From DASUGC01 sp035606665 (GTDB lineage Bacteria > Acidobacteriota > Vicinamibacteria > Vicinamibacterales > SCN-69-37), in assembly GCA_035606665.1 (NCBI GenBank), contig DATNEY010000034.1, positions 186,001-250,000 on the forward strand: 64,000 nt of DNA, given 5' to 3'. This document shows positions 16,707-25,657 of the stretch, one piece after another (positions within the stretch are counted from its first letter, which is position 1; each line of letters begins with the position of its first letter). The translations under genes and the position numbers were made by a program. Below the pieces are notes generated by a model, which saw nothing but the letters and a program-made list of their open reading frames with translations, did no database searches and was not told where the DNA came from.

Positions 16707-17852
16707 ATGAATCGAAATGTCTTCACGATGGCGGCCGTCTTTGTGGCGTTCACCGGCGGCCTGGTGATGAGCCGCGTCAGCGATCGCGAGAAGCCCCTCG
16801 ACGATGACTTCACCGTCACGACGACGGAGTTGCCGGAGGCGGCGCAGGCAAGACAGACGACAACTGCCCTCGTGCCCGGAGGCTTGCCCGACCTCTCGAG
16901 CGTCGCCGAACGCGCCATCCAGGCGTCCGTCAACATCTCGTCGACGCAGGATGTCGTGGTTCGCGATCCGTTCTATCAGATGTTCTACGGGCGCAATGCC
17001 GTGCGATCCGAAACGAGCCTGGGCTCCGGCGTGTTCGTTTCGAGCGACGGCTACGTCGTGACGAACAGCCACGTCGTCGGCAGCCCGCGCGCCGACATCA
17101 AGGTGACGCTCGCGGACAACCGGGAGCTGCCTGCCAGAGTGGTCGGGATCGATCCCGTGTCCGATCTCGCCGTACTCAAACTCGAAGTAAAGGGCGGCGT
17201 GACGCTGCCGTGGGGCGATTCCTCGAAGCTGCGTGTCGCCGAGTGGGTCATCGCGATCGGCAATCCGTTCCAGTTCAACCAGACCGTGACGGTTGGAGTG
17301 GTGTCCGCGCAGAACCGGCACGACCAGCTCGCGAGCTACACCGATTTCATCCAGCACGACGCCGCGATCAACCCAGGCAATTCAGGCGGCGCGCTGGTGA
17401 ACTCCCGCGGCGAGCTCGTCGGAATCAACACCATGATCGCCGGCGACACTGGCGGCTATCAGGGCCTGAGCTTCGCGATTCCTGCCAATGTCGCGCGGCG
17501 GATTCTCGACACGTTGATCAAGGAAGGCGAAATCGTCCGCGGCTCGATTGGCAATCTGTCGTACCGGACGATCACGGCCGATCAGGCCCGAAACGCCCGG
17601 CTCGCGAATCAGGGCGGTGTGTTCGTCGATGGAATGAACCGGGACGACCCGGCCTATCTGAACGGCCGCGGGATTCTTCCTCGCGACGTCATCGTATCCT
17701 TCAACGGCACGACGGTCACCGATCAGGCCCAGTTGCAACGGCTGATCCTGGACGCACGGATCGGATCGACGGCGCGCATCGAAGTCATACGCGCCGGCGA
17801 GCGCCGGACATTCGAGATTCCGGTCGTCAAGATGACGGCGGTGCGCCGCTAG
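16707..17852 (+). CDS. HtrA/Deg-type periplasmic serine protease
   Basis: A trypsin-fold quality-control protease. The 381-residue protein has an N-terminal membrane anchor (residues ~6-21), a protease domain with catalytic His122 (TNSHVVG), Asp153 (VSDLAVLKL) and Ser226 (NPGNSGG), and a single C-terminal PDZ domain from ~285 to 375 (GVFVDGMNRDDPA, PRDVIVSFNGTTV). One PDZ places it with the DegS/HtrA-anchored type rather than two-PDZ DegP. A GAGGAG site precedes the ATG. It follows hsp20 closely and its last 4 bases overlap the converging mpg gene. Confidence 0.94.
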   Translation: MNRNVFTMAAVFVAFTGGLVMSRVSDREKPLDDDFTVTTTELPEAAQARQTTTALVPGGLPDLSSVAERAIQASVNISSTQDVVVRDPFYQMFYGRNAVRSETSLGSGVFVSSDGYVVTNSHVVGSPRADIKVTLADNRELPARVVGIDPVSDLAVLKLEVKGGVTLPWGDSSKLRVAEWVIAIGNPFQFNQTVTVGVVSAQNRHDQLASYTDFIQHDAAINPGNSGGALVNSRGELVGINTMIAGDTGGYQGLSFAIPANVARRILDTLIKEGEIVRGSIGNLSYRTITADQARNARLANQGGVFVDGMNRDDPAYLNGRGILPRDVIVSFNGTTVTDQAQLQRLILDARIGSTARIEVIRAGERRTFEIPVVKMTAVRR

Positions 17853-18490
17853 CGGGTCGCGGCCGCCTGGCGCTGCCTGCGCGCTCGCCCGCTCACGGCC
17901 GCGTGCCCGGCCCATTCGCAGCGCCAGGGCCGCTCGATCCCCACGTTGATTCCGATGCGGCGGGACCAGGCGATCCGGTCCGGCGCGATACCGCGATCTT
18001 CAATGGTCAAGGGACCAGACGTCAGGTCGGCACGGTTTCGCGCGAGCGTGATGCCGAGCCCGACCGTGAGGTTGCCGGGGCCTCGGCACAACCGCGCGCG
18101 GTCCGCGTCGTCGGTCACCGTCACGCCGCGCCGGCGCGCGATCAGTTCAACGCCGTCAAGAGGCTCGAGCGCGCGAATGAGCACGGCCGCAGGCGTTCCC
18201 TGACGTTCGGTGACGGCGTTCACCAGGCTGTGGATGCCGTAGTTGAGGTACACGTATGCGTGGCCGGGCGCGCCATAGAGCGGCGCGTTGCGCTTCGTCG
18301 GCCCCGGAGCGGCGTGACACGCGGGATCGTCCTCACCGATGTAGGCCTCGGCTTCGACGATCACGCCGGACGCGACTCGGCCGCGAACCTCGTGCACCAG
18401 CACCTTTCCGATGAGCTCTTCGAGAACCGTGAGGGTCGGCCGGTTGTAGAAAGATCGCGGCAGGATCTTCGGACTGCGCCGCGCGGGCAT
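17849..18490 (-). CDS. mpg: DNA-3-methyladenine glycosylase (AAG family)
   Basis: Removes alkylated purines such as 3-methyladenine and hypoxanthine from DNA to start base-excision repair. The 213-residue protein contains VEAEAYIGEDDPACHA (with the catalytic Glu), APLYGAPGHAYVYLNYGIH, AAVLIRALEP and the C-terminal RCRGPGNLTVGLGI-type segment of the AAG/MPG family. Its ATG overlaps the uvrA stop as TAATG, so translation is coupled to uvrA and the two repair genes form one unit. The final ~20 residues are Arg/Ala-rich and not part of the fold. Confidence 0.93.
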   Translation of the reverse strand: MPARRSPKILPRSFYNRPTLTVLEELIGKVLVHEVRGRVASGVIVEAEAYIGEDDPACHAAPGPTKRNAPLYGAPGHAYVYLNYGIHSLVNAVTERQGTPAAVLIRALEPLDGVELIARRRGVTVTDDADRARLCRGPGNLTVGLGITLARNRADLTSGPLTIEDRGIAPDRIAWSRRIGINVGIERPWRCEWAGHAAVSGRARRQRQAAATR

Positions 18491-21447
18491 TACTCGTCCG
18501 CTGCGGCCGCCGCGGCCGCGGCCGTCAGCACTCGGCGCAGGTGCTGGCCGGTGTGCGAATGCTCCACCGTCGCCAGGTGCTCGGGAGAGCCGGCAGCCAC
18601 AAGATAACCACCTGCTTCGCCGCCCTCCGGCCCCAGATCGATGATCCAGTCGGCCGTCTTGAGCACGTCGAGGTTGTGCTCGATGACGAGCAGGCTGTGG
18701 CCGGCGTGCAGGAGTTTCCGGAACGCCGCCAGCAGCTTCACGATGTCGTCGAAATGCAGGCCGGTCGTCGGCTCGTCGAGCACGTAGAGCATGCGTTCAC
18801 CGCCCTGCGATCCGAGGTGCGACGCAATCTTGATCCGCTGCGCCTCGCCTCCGGACAGCGTCGTCGCCGGCTGGCCGAGCCGCAGATACCCGAGGCCGAT
18901 CTCGTCGAGCACCTGCAGCCGGCGCAGTACCTTGGTCGCGCCGGCGAAGAACGCCAGCGCCTCGCGCACGGTGAGATCGAGCACCTGATCGATGTTGCGT
19001 CCCTTGAACTTGACCTCGAGCACCTGCGGCCGGAACCGCTTGCCGTCGCACTGCTCGCACGGGACGAACACATCCGCCAGGAACTGCATCTCGACGCGGA
19101 CGACGCCCTCGCCCTCGCAGGCCTCGCAGCGGCCGCCCGGAACGTTGAACGAGAAGTGACTCGCGGTCAGTCCACGGGTCTTCGCGTCCTTCGTCGCCGC
19201 GAACAGCTCTCGGATGGGGTCGAAGGCCTTGAGGTACGTGACCGGATTCGATCGCGGGGTGCGGCCGATCGGCTGCTGGTCCACCATCACCGCGTCGGTC
19301 ACGAACTCCGCGCCCTCGAGGCCGCGGTGCGCGCCGACCGCGCGATCCCAGTCGCCCTTCACGCGCTTGACGGCGGCGTAGATGACGTCGTGGACGAGCG
19401 TCGACTTGCCCGAACCGCTGACGCCCGTCACGCACGTCAGGATGCCGAGCGGAATCTCGATGTCGATGTCTTTCAGGTTGTGCTCGGTGGCGCCCAGGAT
19501 GCGCATGCGCTGCACGCCCGGGCGGCGGCGGACGCCCGGCACCGGAATCGCCAGCTCGTCGCGCAGATAGCGCGCCGTCAGTGAACGTGGATCCTTGAGC
19601 AGCATGTCGTACGGGCCGGCGAAAATGATCCGCCCGCCCTGCTCGCCCGCACCCAGTCCCATGTCCACGATCTGATCGGCGACTCGGATCATGTCCGCGT
19701 CGTGCTCGACGACGATGACAGTGTTCCCCTGATCGCGAAGCTGTTTCAGGATGGCGATCAGCCGCTCGTTGTCGCGCGGGTGCAGGCCGATCGATGGCTC
19801 GTCGAGCACGTACAACGTGTCGACGAGGGCCGAACCCAGCGACGTGGCGAGATTGATGCGCTGCGATTCGCCGCCAGACAACGTCGACGACAGGCGATCG
19901 AGCGTCAGGTAGTCGAGGCCGACGTCGGTGAGGAATCCCAGACGCCGGCAGATCTCCCGCAGGATCTTGTCGGCAACCGCCGCGTCCTTCTCGCCGAGCG
20001 CGAGCGACTTGAAGAACGTGCCCGCATCCTGCACGGTGAGCGCGCAGACGACGTCGATCGTGCGGCCGCCGACGTGCACGTCCCTCGCCTCGCGGCGCAG
20101 CCGGGTCCCATTGCATTCCGGACAGGTGAGATAGCCGCGATAGCGGCTGAGGAACACGCGGACGTGAACCTTGTACTTCTTGCGCTCGAGGCGGCGAAAG
20201 AATCCGCGGACGCCCTCGAACTCCTCGCCGCCCTCGACGACGAATTTCTGTTCATCAGCGGTCAATTGCTGCCATGGAACATCGAGGCGCACGCCGCCGG
20301 CCTTGGCCGCGCGCTTGAGCTGCACGAGGGAGGTCCGGTAGTGCGGCTTCGTCCACGGCTCGATGGCGCCGTCGTTCAGCGACTTCGAGCCGTCGGGCAC
20401 GACGAGCGCCATGTCCAGCTCGATGACGTTGCCGAAACCGTGACAGGTCGGGCACGCCCCGAACGGGTTGTTGAACGAGAACAGGCGCGGTTGCGGAATC
20501 TCGTACGCGATCCCGCACGGACGGCACTCGAAGCGCTCGCTGAACCGGTGCGTCTGCACCGTCGCGCCGGCTTCGTCGACCTCAACCGCGAATGCCGATC
20601 CCTCGCCTTCGTGGAAGGAGGTCTCGATCGCGTCGATCAGGCGCGCACGAACGTTCGCGCCGGTCTTCAGACGGTCGACGACAATGGCGATGGACGAGGC
20701 GTCACGAAGCGCCGGAGCCTGCGCCGCGGCATCCTCGAAAGACACCGCGCGCCCTTCCCACAGCAAGCGCCCAAAGCCTCGGCGCCTGAGCGTCTCGAGC
20801 GTCTCCGACAGCGAGTCCTGTGGCGGCATGGGCAACGGCAACGACACCTCCGTCCCCTCCCCGCCCTCCGCTCCGTTCCCTCCGGATCCCTCCGTGTCCT
20901 CATCGCTATCCGTCTCGTGATCGGCCAGCCGCACTTTGACGATCGGGTAGTCAAAGCCGACAAGCAACCGCGTGCCGTCCGGCAACGACAACAGCGCGTC
21001 CGCGACGACATCCGGCGTTTCGCGATCGACGAGCTTGCCGCACTGCCGGCAGATTGTCTTGCCCACCCGCGCCCACAGCAGGCGCAGGTAGTCGTGAATC
21101 TCGGTCGTCGTACCGACCGTGGATCGCGGGTTGCGGATGGTGTTCTTCTGGCGGATGGCGATGGCCGGCGCGATGCCGTCGATCGCGTCGACGTCGGGCT
21201 TCTCCATCCGTTCGAGGAACTGGCGCGCGTACGCGGAGAGCGACTCGACGTAGCGTCGCTGCCCTTCCGCGTAGATGGTGTCGAAGGCGAGCGATGACTT
21301 TCCGGAGCCGCTGACGCCGGTGAACACGACCAGCTGCCGGTGCGGCAGCGTGAGATCCACGCCCTTCAGGTTGTGCGTGCGCGCGCCGCGCACGACGAGC
21401 GCGCGCACTCGGTTTTCGACGACGGATGCGACTTGGAGGTCCGGCAT
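18490..21447 (-). CDS. uvrA: Excinuclease ABC subunit A
   Basis: UvrA is the damage-recognition ATPase of nucleotide excision repair. The ~985-residue protein has two ABC modules (first P-loop GVSGSGKSSLAFDTIYAEGQ, second GVSGSGKSTLVHDVIY), ABC signatures TLSGGESQRINLA and TLSGGEAQRIKIA, and zinc modules CRQCGKL, CPECNGT, CEACEGEG and CEQCDGK. An acidic Gly/Glu-rich linker of ~25 residues sits near residue 190 and is encoded by a CCTCCG-rich stretch (20844-20910), longer than usual. Start uncertain: ATG at 21447 (MPDLQVAS), ATG at 21465 or TTG at 21477. Downstream mpg is translationally coupled. Confidence 0.96.
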   Translation of the reverse strand: MPDLQVASVVENRVRALVVRGARTHNLKGVDLTLPHRQLVVFTGVSGSGKSSLAFDTIYAEGQRRYVESLSAYARQFLERMEKPDVDAIDGIAPAIAIRQKNTIRNPRSTVGTTTEIHDYLRLLWARVGKTICRQCGKLVDRETPDVVADALLSLPDGTRLLVGFDYPIVKVRLADHETDSDEDTEGSGGNGAEGGEGTEVSLPLPMPPQDSLSETLETLRRRGFGRLLWEGRAVSFEDAAAQAPALRDASSIAIVVDRLKTGANVRARLIDAIETSFHEGEGSAFAVEVDEAGATVQTHRFSERFECRPCGIAYEIPQPRLFSFNNPFGACPTCHGFGNVIELDMALVVPDGSKSLNDGAIEPWTKPHYRTSLVQLKRAAKAGGVRLDVPWQQLTADEQKFVVEGGEEFEGVRGFFRRLERKKYKVHVRVFLSRYRGYLTCPECNGTRLRREARDVHVGGRTIDVVCALTVQDAGTFFKSLALGEKDAAVADKILREICRRLGFLTDVGLDYLTLDRLSSTLSGGESQRINLATSLGSALVDTLYVLDEPSIGLHPRDNERLIAILKQLRDQGNTVIVVEHDADMIRVADQIVDMGLGAGEQGGRIIFAGPYDMLLKDPRSLTARYLRDELAIPVPGVRRRPGVQRMRILGATEHNLKDIDIEIPLGILTCVTGVSGSGKSTLVHDVIYAAVKRVKGDWDRAVGAHRGLEGAEFVTDAVMVDQQPIGRTPRSNPVTYLKAFDPIRELFAATKDAKTRGLTASHFSFNVPGGRCEACEGEGVVRVEMQFLADVFVPCEQCDGKRFRPQVLEVKFKGRNIDQVLDLTVREALAFFAGATKVLRRLQVLDEIGLGYLRLGQPATTLSGGEAQRIKIASHLGSQGGERMLYVLDEPTTGLHFDDIVKLLAAFRKLLHAGHSLLVIEHNLDVLKTADWIIDLGPEGGEAGGYLVAAGSPEHLATVEHSHTGQHLRRVLTAAAAAAAADE

Positions 21448-21679
21448 TCCCTGTCGGCTCTCCATGCAGAGAGCCAAACCGCCATTCTAAACCCGCCCGC
21501 CAGGCAGAAGGCGCCCGGCGGGCCTCTGGTATTGGAGCCCGCCGCCCGGTCGTGCTATTCTCCGGGTCGGTTCACAACTCTGACCCAACCCACCGACCCC
21601 CCATTCAGGTTTTCCGCGTGAGCATTTTGGCGTTGACCCGGCCAGAGCCTTTCGAGACCAATCAGCGAGGATAGCGTCC

Positions 21680-22324
21680 GTGGCAGTGCGTTTGTTCGTG
21701 GGAAACATGCCCTATGGGGCAACCGAGGCGGATCTGCGCTCGCATTTCTCCGCCGTTGCTCCGCCATCTCAAGTAGTGCTGCCCGTCGACCGGGAAACCG
21801 GCCGTCCGCGCGGGTTTGCGTTCGTCGAGTTCCTGGAACGCAGCCACGCCGAGGAGGCCATTCAGCGCTTCAACCAGCAGCCCTTCATGGGACGTCCGCT
21901 TTCGGTCAGCGAAGCGCGGCCGCGTGAAGCCGGTGGTGGCGGAGGTGGCGGTTTCCGTCCCGGCGGCGGTGGCGGCGGTGGTTTCTCTGGCCCTCGTCCC
22001 GGCGGTGGATTCGGCGGCCCCCGGCCCGGTGGCTTCAGTGGTCCCGGCGGCCCGGGCGGTTTCCGGTCCGGCCCGCCCACCGGCCCTCCGGGCAAGAACT
22101 TCGGCCCGCCGAAGAAGAAGAGCAATTCCAGCGAAAAGCGCTGGGAGAACAAGGAACGCGGCCCGCGCGGCCCCATCAAGGAACGCTACAGCGGCCGTAT
22201 GGACGGTCTGTACGACACGGACGAGGACGCGCTGCCGCCGGTCGACCCGGATTTTGATGACATTGCCTCGAAGGCAAAGGATGCGGCCGACGCGGCCGCG
22301 AAGTTGAAGGACGACGAGGAATAG
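21680..22324 (+). CDS. Glycine-rich RRM RNA-binding protein
   Basis: A 214-residue protein with one RNA-recognition motif at residues 3-80: RNP2 LFVGNMPY and RNP1 RGFAFVEF are both intact. It is followed by an extended Gly/Pro/Arg/Phe-rich tail (~85-150) with FSGPRPGGGFGG-type repeats like RGG boxes, then a Lys-rich and an acidic segment. Related bacterial proteins act as cold-induced or stress RNA chaperones. It starts with GTG at 21680 after GCGAGGA. A weak promoter (TTGGAG at 21532, GCTATT at 21554) lies upstream. The low-complexity tail suggests possible condensate formation, which is inference. Confidence 0.88.
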   Translation: MAVRLFVGNMPYGATEADLRSHFSAVAPPSQVVLPVDRETGRPRGFAFVEFLERSHAEEAIQRFNQQPFMGRPLSVSEARPREAGGGGGGGFRPGGGGGGGFSGPRPGGGFGGPRPGGFSGPGGPGGFRSGPPTGPPGKNFGPPKKKSNSSEKRWENKERGPRGPIKERYSGRMDGLYDTDEDALPPVDPDFDDIASKAKDAADAAAKLKDDEE

Positions 22325-22713
22325 TGGCCACACACGTCAAAGTCATCGCGGCGCTGTTCATAGTCTGCGGGGCCGTTCTTGCGGCAATGGCGTTCTTCGC
22401 GCCAGTGATCCTCGGCCTCGTCGCCGCGCTCGTCGGCCAGTCCGGCGATCCCGACGCGTCTACCGCGACTGCGATCCTGGGGCTCACCGGCATCGCTGCC
22501 AGTATGTTCTTCGGCGTGCTGGCGCTGCCCTACCTGCTGGCGGGTTGGGGGCTGTGGAACTTCCGTCCGTGGGCACGCATCGTCGGGATCGTCCTCGGCG
22601 CAATCAGCCTGCCGCAGTTTCCGTTCGGGACGCTGCTTGGAATCTACGCGCTCGTGATCCTCTTCAGGAAGGATACCGAGGCGCTATTTCAACCCGTCAA
22701 GACGGCCGATTGA
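22324..22713 (+). CDS. Small four-helix membrane protein
   Basis: A 129-residue hydrophobic protein with four predicted membrane helices (about residues 7-37, 48-65, 66-85 and 95-115), ending in a charged tail (LFRKDTEALFQPVKTAD). No family is recognised. Its GTG start overlaps the stop codon of the RRM gene (TAGTG), so translation is coupled. Its last 30 bases overlap the converging YCF48-like gene. It resembles small uncharacterised inner-membrane proteins with a WNFRPWAR motif between helices. Confidence 0.75.
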   Translation: MATHVKVIAALFIVCGAVLAAMAFFAPVILGLVAALVGQSGDPDASTATAILGLTGIAASMFFGVLALPYLLAGWGLWNFRPWARIVGIVLGAISLPQFPFGTLLGIYALVILFRKDTEALFQPVKTAD

Positions 22714-23745
22714 TCCACGCGCGCCGCTGCCCCAACCAATAGTCTTTCCCGTCACGAAGCTGAACGTGTCGAAGCCCGGACCTTCGATGGCAATCCACGT
22801 CTTGCCGTCGTCGGTCGAAATGTCACTGCCCTGCGGACCGAGCGCGACGAACGAAGACCTGCTGCCGGGCACGTGCGCGACGACGGACCGGAAGCCGTGA
22901 AGGCCCTTGACCAGCGTCCACGTCCGCCCGCCGTCGCTCGTCACGGCGGCATTGTCGACGGCCTCCTGCTCCTTCGAGTAGTCGCCACCGACAATGACGC
23001 CGTGCTGCGCGTCGCGGAACGCGACGGAGTAAATGCCGCTGGACTGCCCGGAGGCCATCGGCGTCTCCGCTATCGTCCACGTCTTACCGCGATCGGTGGA
23101 GTGCAGGACGCGGGATCGGGCAGCGGCGCCGGTGCCGAACCACACGTTGTTCCCGAGCACGGCGACGTTCGTGCCGCTCGCGGCAAACGCCCCTTCATTT
23201 GGTAACGCCGGCGGCAGGCTCGTCGCGGGCACGCGCGTCCACGTCTTGCCACCGTTGTCGGTTGTGATGATGACAAACGCCCCCTTGACGGAATCGCTTA
23301 CGGCGATGCCGCGCTCGGCGTCCCAGAACGCCATGGCGTCGAAGAACGCGTCGGGGTCTTCGTTCGTGAACTGCAACGCCCACGTCTGGCCCGCGTCCAC
23401 GGTCTTGTAGATTCGAGAGGTGCTGCCGGCGCCGATGCTCAGAACGTAGGCCGCGCGCTCGCCGACGGCATCGATGTCACGGAAATCCAAGCGGTCGGTT
23501 GTCGGACTCGTGATCTTCGTCCACGTCTCGCCGCCGTCCTCGGTGCGGAGGATCGTGTTGCCCGAGCCGCTCGCCCACGCCACTTTCTCCGACACGGCGC
23601 TGACGCCTCTGAGACGGGCGGTGACGTTGGACTTCTGCGCGGTCCACGCCGGGCCGGCCCTGAAGGGCCGGCCTACCGCCGCCACGTAGGCCGGGGCGGC
23701 GAGCGCCAGCATCGCGAGAAGTGCTCGTGCCTTCATCGCCATCAT
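22684..23745 (-). CDS. Secreted YCF48/BNR beta-propeller-like protein
   Basis: A 353-residue exported protein of repeated Asp-box blades: TEDGGETWTKI, TVDAGQTWAL, TTDNGGKTWTRV, STDRGKTWTI, TSDGGRTWTLV and STDDGKTWIAI, spaced ~45-55 residues, as in YCF48/photosystem-II-stability-like and BNR proteins. A signal peptide covers residues ~1-23. ATG at 23745 overlaps the upstream amidohydrolase stop (ATGATG); two more in-frame ATGs follow. A REP palindrome (23653-23697) lies inside the codons for the signal/mature junction (VGRPFRAGPAW). It is the last gene of the peptide-use operon and overlaps the converging membrane-protein gene by 30 bases. The ligand is unknown. Confidence 0.82.
   Translation of the reverse strand: MMAMKARALLAMLALAAPAYVAAVGRPFRAGPAWTAQKSNVTARLRGVSAVSEKVAWASGSGNTILRTEDGGETWTKITSPTTDRLDFRDIDAVGERAAYVLSIGAGSTSRIYKTVDAGQTWALQFTNEDPDAFFDAMAFWDAERGIAVSDSVKGAFVIITTDNGGKTWTRVPATSLPPALPNEGAFAASGTNVAVLGNNVWFGTGAAARSRVLHSTDRGKTWTIAETPMASGQSSGIYSVAFRDAQHGVIVGGDYSKEQEAVDNAAVTSDGGRTWTLVKGLHGFRSVVAHVPGSRSSFVALGPQGSDISTDDGKTWIAIEGPGFDTFSFVTGKTIGWGSGARGSIGRLDGLK
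23653..23697. repeat. REP element inside a signal-peptide region
   Basis: GCCGGCCCT-GA-AGGGCCGGC (23653-23672) followed by CTAC, a 9-base spacer, GTAG (23686-23689) and GCCGGGGC, the decayed second hairpin. It has the same layout as the pair at 8871-8923, with the first palindrome identical, but here it is inside the N-terminal coding region of the YCF48-like gene. Confidence 0.78.
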
Positions 23746-25034
23746 CGGCGCACCACCGCGCCGCCCTTCATCACGAACGAAACCTTGCGCGTCGTTGAAA
23801 TGTCCTTCGCCGGATCCCCTTGAACAGCAATGAGATCCGCGAGCAAGCCCGAGGCGATGCGGCCGATCTGCGTTTCCATCTTCATCACGCGTGCATTGAC
23901 CGACGTGGCGGACTTCAAAGTAGCCAGCGGTGTCATGCCGTAGGCCACCATGAGTTCCAATTCGCGAGCGCTGTCGCCATGGGGAAACACGCCGACGTCG
24001 GATCCGGCGGCGATCGTCACGCCCGCGTCCAATGCGAGCTTGAAGTTGTCGCGTTTGCGGCGGATGTTCGCGGGCTCCGGATCGACGCCCTTCTTCCAGC
24101 CGCCGTACTGCGATGTCGCATCGCCTGCGGCCAGCGTCGGACACAGCGCCACGCCCTGCGCCGCCATCAATTTGAACACCTCCGGCGTGCCGCCGTCGCC
24201 ATGCTCGATCGTGCGCGCGCCGGCCATCACCGCGCGCCGCATGCCTTCGGGCGTGGACGAGTGCACGACCACCGGACGTCCGATGCTCGACGCGGTCTGC
24301 ACGATGAGATTCATCTCTTCCTGCGAGAACGTCGGCATCGTCTCGCCGTTCGGACCCGCGCGGTAGTCGCCGTACACCTTGATCCAGTCCGCGCCGTGGC
24401 CGGCCTGGTCGCGCACGACCCGCACGAGGCTTTGGCCGTCGGCCTCCTCGGCGCCCTGCGGAATGGTCCACTCCGGCGAGAATCCCTTCGGCGCGTACGT
24501 CCCTGTCGCGACGATGGCGCGCGTCGTCACGATCATCCGAGGGCCGGGGATGATGCCCTGGTTCACCGCCTGCTTGAGGCCGACGTCCGCGTATCCGGCG
24601 CCTTCGGTGCCGAGATCGCGAATCGTCGTGTAGCCCGAGTCGAGCGTCGCCTTGAGATGATTCACGGCGCGCGCGACACGCAATGCCTCCGGCTCCCTCA
24701 GGACCTGGTCGTTCCAGGTCGTCTCGTTGTAAGCGTGCAGGAGGACGTGCGAGTGGGCCTCGATCAGGCCAGGCATGAGCGTGAGACCCGGCAGATCGAT
24801 GGTCTCTGCTCCGGCGGGCGGCGTTACTGACGACGGCGGTCCGGCGGCGTCGATGCGCTGACCGCGGACCACGACGACCCACCCTTCCTGCATCGCATCG
24901 CCATCAAACACGCGTGCGGGCTTCAGAAGATACGTGGCACCGCCTCCCGCGCCGCCGCCCCGCTGCTCCGAGGCCGAGGTTGGCAGAACGAGAAGCGCGG
25001 CGACGAACAGACTGGCGAGGAAGCGACGTCTCAT
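23742..25034 (-). CDS. Secreted amidohydrolase family protein
   Basis: A 430-residue metal-dependent hydrolase of the imidazolonepropionase-like/prolidase-like amidohydrolase group. After a signal peptide (MRRRFLASLFVAALLVLPTSA) come the small beta-domain (ATYLLKPARVFDG) and the TIM-barrel motif LPGLTLMPGLIEAHSHVLLH (HxH metal site), VVHSSTPEGMRRAV, TIEHGDG and AGSDVGVFPHGDS (final Asp). The ATG at 25034 gives a clean signal peptide, unlike ATG at 25091. Periplasmic members of this group often cleave dipeptides, which fits the peptidase-rich operon; exact substrate is inference. Confidence 0.88.
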   Translation of the reverse strand: MRRRFLASLFVAALLVLPTSASEQRGGGAGGGATYLLKPARVFDGDAMQEGWVVVVRGQRIDAAGPPSSVTPPAGAETIDLPGLTLMPGLIEAHSHVLLHAYNETTWNDQVLREPEALRVARAVNHLKATLDSGYTTIRDLGTEGAGYADVGLKQAVNQGIIPGPRMIVTTRAIVATGTYAPKGFSPEWTIPQGAEEADGQSLVRVVRDQAGHGADWIKVYGDYRAGPNGETMPTFSQEEMNLIVQTASSIGRPVVVHSSTPEGMRRAVMAGARTIEHGDGGTPEVFKLMAAQGVALCPTLAAGDATSQYGGWKKGVDPEPANIRRKRDNFKLALDAGVTIAAGSDVGVFPHGDSARELELMVAYGMTPLATLKSATSVNARVMKMETQIGRIASGLLADLIAVQGDPAKDISTTRKVSFVMKGGAVVRR

Positions 25035-25053
25035 GACGCGCGAGTATAGAACC

Positions 25054-25656
25054 CTATGCGCGCTTGAAGAAGAGGCGTACCCCGGCGACACTCAGGACAA
25101 CGATGAGGGCAAGTCCGAGTCCGCCGAGAATCCGATCCAGCCACTCGACGCCGGTCCACTGCAGGTAGTGAATCTTGTAGATGCCGTCGATCCGATCGGT
25201 GTCGCGACCGCGCTGGGACAACGACAGGCGGCCCCAGTCGATCGTCACATGAACTCCCGTGTCGGTGGTCGCTACGAGCCGGTTCACCTCGACCACGCTG
25301 CCGTACCGTGCTGGATTGGCGCTGAACGCGTCCAGCAGGAGCCTCCGCAGATCGGACTCCGCAGGTTCCGGCCGCGGCTGCATTGTCTGCGGGTCAAACT
25401 GAGCCCAGCCGCGGTCGGTTCGCGCCAGGACGTGATCGCCGAGGATCGTCTTGACGACTCTGAACTCGCGCCAGCCAGGCGGCGGGACGATCGTCACCGC
25501 GCGATCGATGGGATAGGTCTTCACGCTCAGACTGGCGTACGCATCCGAGTAACCAGGCTTGATGAAGAAGAACAGCCCTGTCGCCGCCCACGCGAGAAAC
25601 GGGAGAAGCATCACAAGCCCGACGGTCCGATGGAGCGGACGAATCACACCAGCCAC
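25054..25656 (-). CDS. PepSY domain membrane protein
   Basis: A 200-residue protein with a membrane helix at residues ~10-30 (VGLVMLLPFLAWAATGLFFF), a periplasmic PepSY-like module (VVKTILGDHVLARTDRGWAQFDP, YKIHYLQWTG) and a C-terminal helix (~177-195) ending in RLFFKRA. The HYLQWTG segment resembles the PepSY-TM family tied to ferric reductase or protease inhibition. It starts with GTG at 25656, one base after the DDAH stop codon, so it is probably coupled. Its role in this operon is unknown. Confidence 0.75.
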   Translation of the reverse strand: MAGVIRPLHRTVGLVMLLPFLAWAATGLFFFIKPGYSDAYASLSVKTYPIDRAVTIVPPPGWREFRVVKTILGDHVLARTDRGWAQFDPQTMQPRPEPAESDLRRLLLDAFSANPARYGSVVEVNRLVATTDTGVHVTIDWGRLSLSQRGRDTDRIDGIYKIHYLQWTGVEWLDRILGGLGLALIVVLSVAGVRLFFKRA

Positions 25657-25657
25657 G

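Noticed and set aside
19702..21297. 531-residue plus-strand open frame opposite uvrA
   Set aside because: Shadow of uvrA; no recognisable domain.
22684..24882. A 732-residue open frame joining the YCF48-like protein to upstream sequence
   Set aside because: The upstream part is out of frame with the amidohydrolase and Arg/Gly-rich; the real start is at 23745 by overlap with that gene.
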